A stretch of 5,161 nucleotides of DNA, from positions 1-5,161 of the forward strand of contig JAQTZX010000115.1 of assembly GCA_028687525.1 (NCBI GenBank), given 5' to 3'. The DNA comes from Candidatus Omnitrophota bacterium (lineage in GTDB: Bacteria > Omnitrophota > Gorgyraeia > Gygaellales > Profunditerraquicolaceae). The notes beneath the pieces were generated by a model. The model was not told where the DNA came from. It did not search any database and was given only the letters and a program-made list of their open reading frames with translations. The translations under genes and the position numbers were made by a program. Below, piece after piece: positions 4,875 to 5,161 of this stretch (positions are counted from its first letter, which is position 1; each line of letters starts with the position of its first letter).

Positions 4875-5161
4875 CCTTGCCGTGAAACGGGATGATTTAT
4901 TTCTGACCGCCGGGACAGCTAAGGTCATAGACGCGGAATTGCGGGAACGGTTTGCTATCTCAACGCTGGCGCTCATGGAAAATGCCGGCCGCGCGGTTTC
5001 CGCCGAAGCATCGCGCATGATAAAAGGCGCGGGTACCGTTGCCGTAGTCTGCGGCAAAGGGAATAACGGCGGGGATGGATTCGTCTGCGCGCGGCATCTG
5101 ACTGCCGCCGGGATTAAGGCGGAGGTGTATATGGCCGGGAAAGCGGCGGAAGCGAGGGATG
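4858..5161 (+). CDS. nnrE: NAD(P)H-hydrate epimerase (YjeF N-terminal domain), 3' end outside window
   Basis: 101 codons are visible and the frame runs off the right edge. The protein begins MRKINNLAVKRDDLFLTAG and then shows the two family hallmarks: LMENAGRAV (39-47) and GKGNNGGDGFVCARHL (66-81), the Rossmann-like substrate-binding loop. NnrE interconverts the R and S forms of damaged hydrated NAD(P)H so that a dehydratase (NnrD) can repair it, in the cytoplasm. In many bacteria NnrE and NnrD are fused in one polypeptide of about 500 residues; whether a dehydratase domain follows here lies beyond the window. The ATG at 4858 overlaps the lipoprotein gene by 17 nt in another frame, showing translational coupling. 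The stretch before LTAG is a little longer than usual, so a later start (GTG 4882) is possible. Confidence 0.92.
   Translation, partial: MRKINNLAVKRDDLFLTAGTAKVIDAELRERFAISTLALMENAGRAVSAEASRMIKGAGTVAVVCGKGNNGGDGFVCARHLTAAGIKAEVYMAGKAAEARD

Noticed and set aside
4470..5057. 195-codon - strand open frame opposite the lipoprotein and nnrE start.
   Set aside because: Both + strand genes here have recognisable products and ribosome-binding sites; the antisense product shows no motif.
1..5161. CRISPR arrays, tRNA/rRNA genes, insertion sequence transposases, phage genes.
   Set aside because: No regularly spaced repeats, tRNA T-arm/CCA patterns or transposase motifs were seen on either strand.

Overview
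The window is a compact bacterial segment, most likely from an uncultured lineage of the Omnitrophota (candidate phylum OP3) type. This placement is an inference. It rests on the mix of a short GH1 glycosidase, an NTE-like multidomain patatin, and a small lipoprotein with YVSETDTTPVG and SSPSTYAKEFISGKVF motifs, a style I associate with Omnitrophota-like genomes. It has not been checked against a database. Coding is dense, with short spacers, G/C-ending codons and one overlapping gene junction.

Layout: (1) Positions 1-431 carry no convincing protein gene. They hold a small palindrome followed by a T-tract (43-79), a near-consensus extended -10 promoter on the + strand (90-118), and a GC-rich, hairpin-rich stretch ending in a textbook Rho-independent terminator (406-433). 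The first and last bases of the implied transcript pair with each other. Together these predict a free-standing structured non-coding RNA of about 309 nt (about 125-433). I cannot assign it to RNase P, tmRNA, SRP or 6S RNA. (2) A LysE/RhtB-type exporter lies on the - strand (432-1052), tail-to-tail with the RNA; the RNA terminator T-tract overlaps its stop codon. (3) An 83-bp divergent promoter region (1053-1135) separates it from a + strand gene series. (4) That series encodes a GH1 beta-glycosidase (1136-2356), a 684-residue cyclic-nucleotide-binding-like/degenerate P-loop/patatin protein (2365-4419), a small lipoprotein (4428-4874), and the start of an NAD(P)H-hydrate epimerase (4858 to the window edge).

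The + strand genes are separated by 8 nt, 8 nt and a 17-nt overlap, so they probably form one operon. The genes downstream of the first have Shine-Dalgarno sequences. The first gene (GH1) and the divergent exporter have none, and have -10-like boxes only 6-8 nt before their ATG, suggesting leaderless mRNAs. The operon mixes sugar hydrolysis, lipid hydrolysis, an envelope lipoprotein and cofactor repair. No single pathway links them, so co-transcription may reflect housekeeping packing rather than a dedicated system.

The two items most worth following are the unassigned RNA and the patatin protein. The latter has the same domain order as eukaryotic neuropathy target esterase, but with eroded ligand motifs in its two N-terminal domains.
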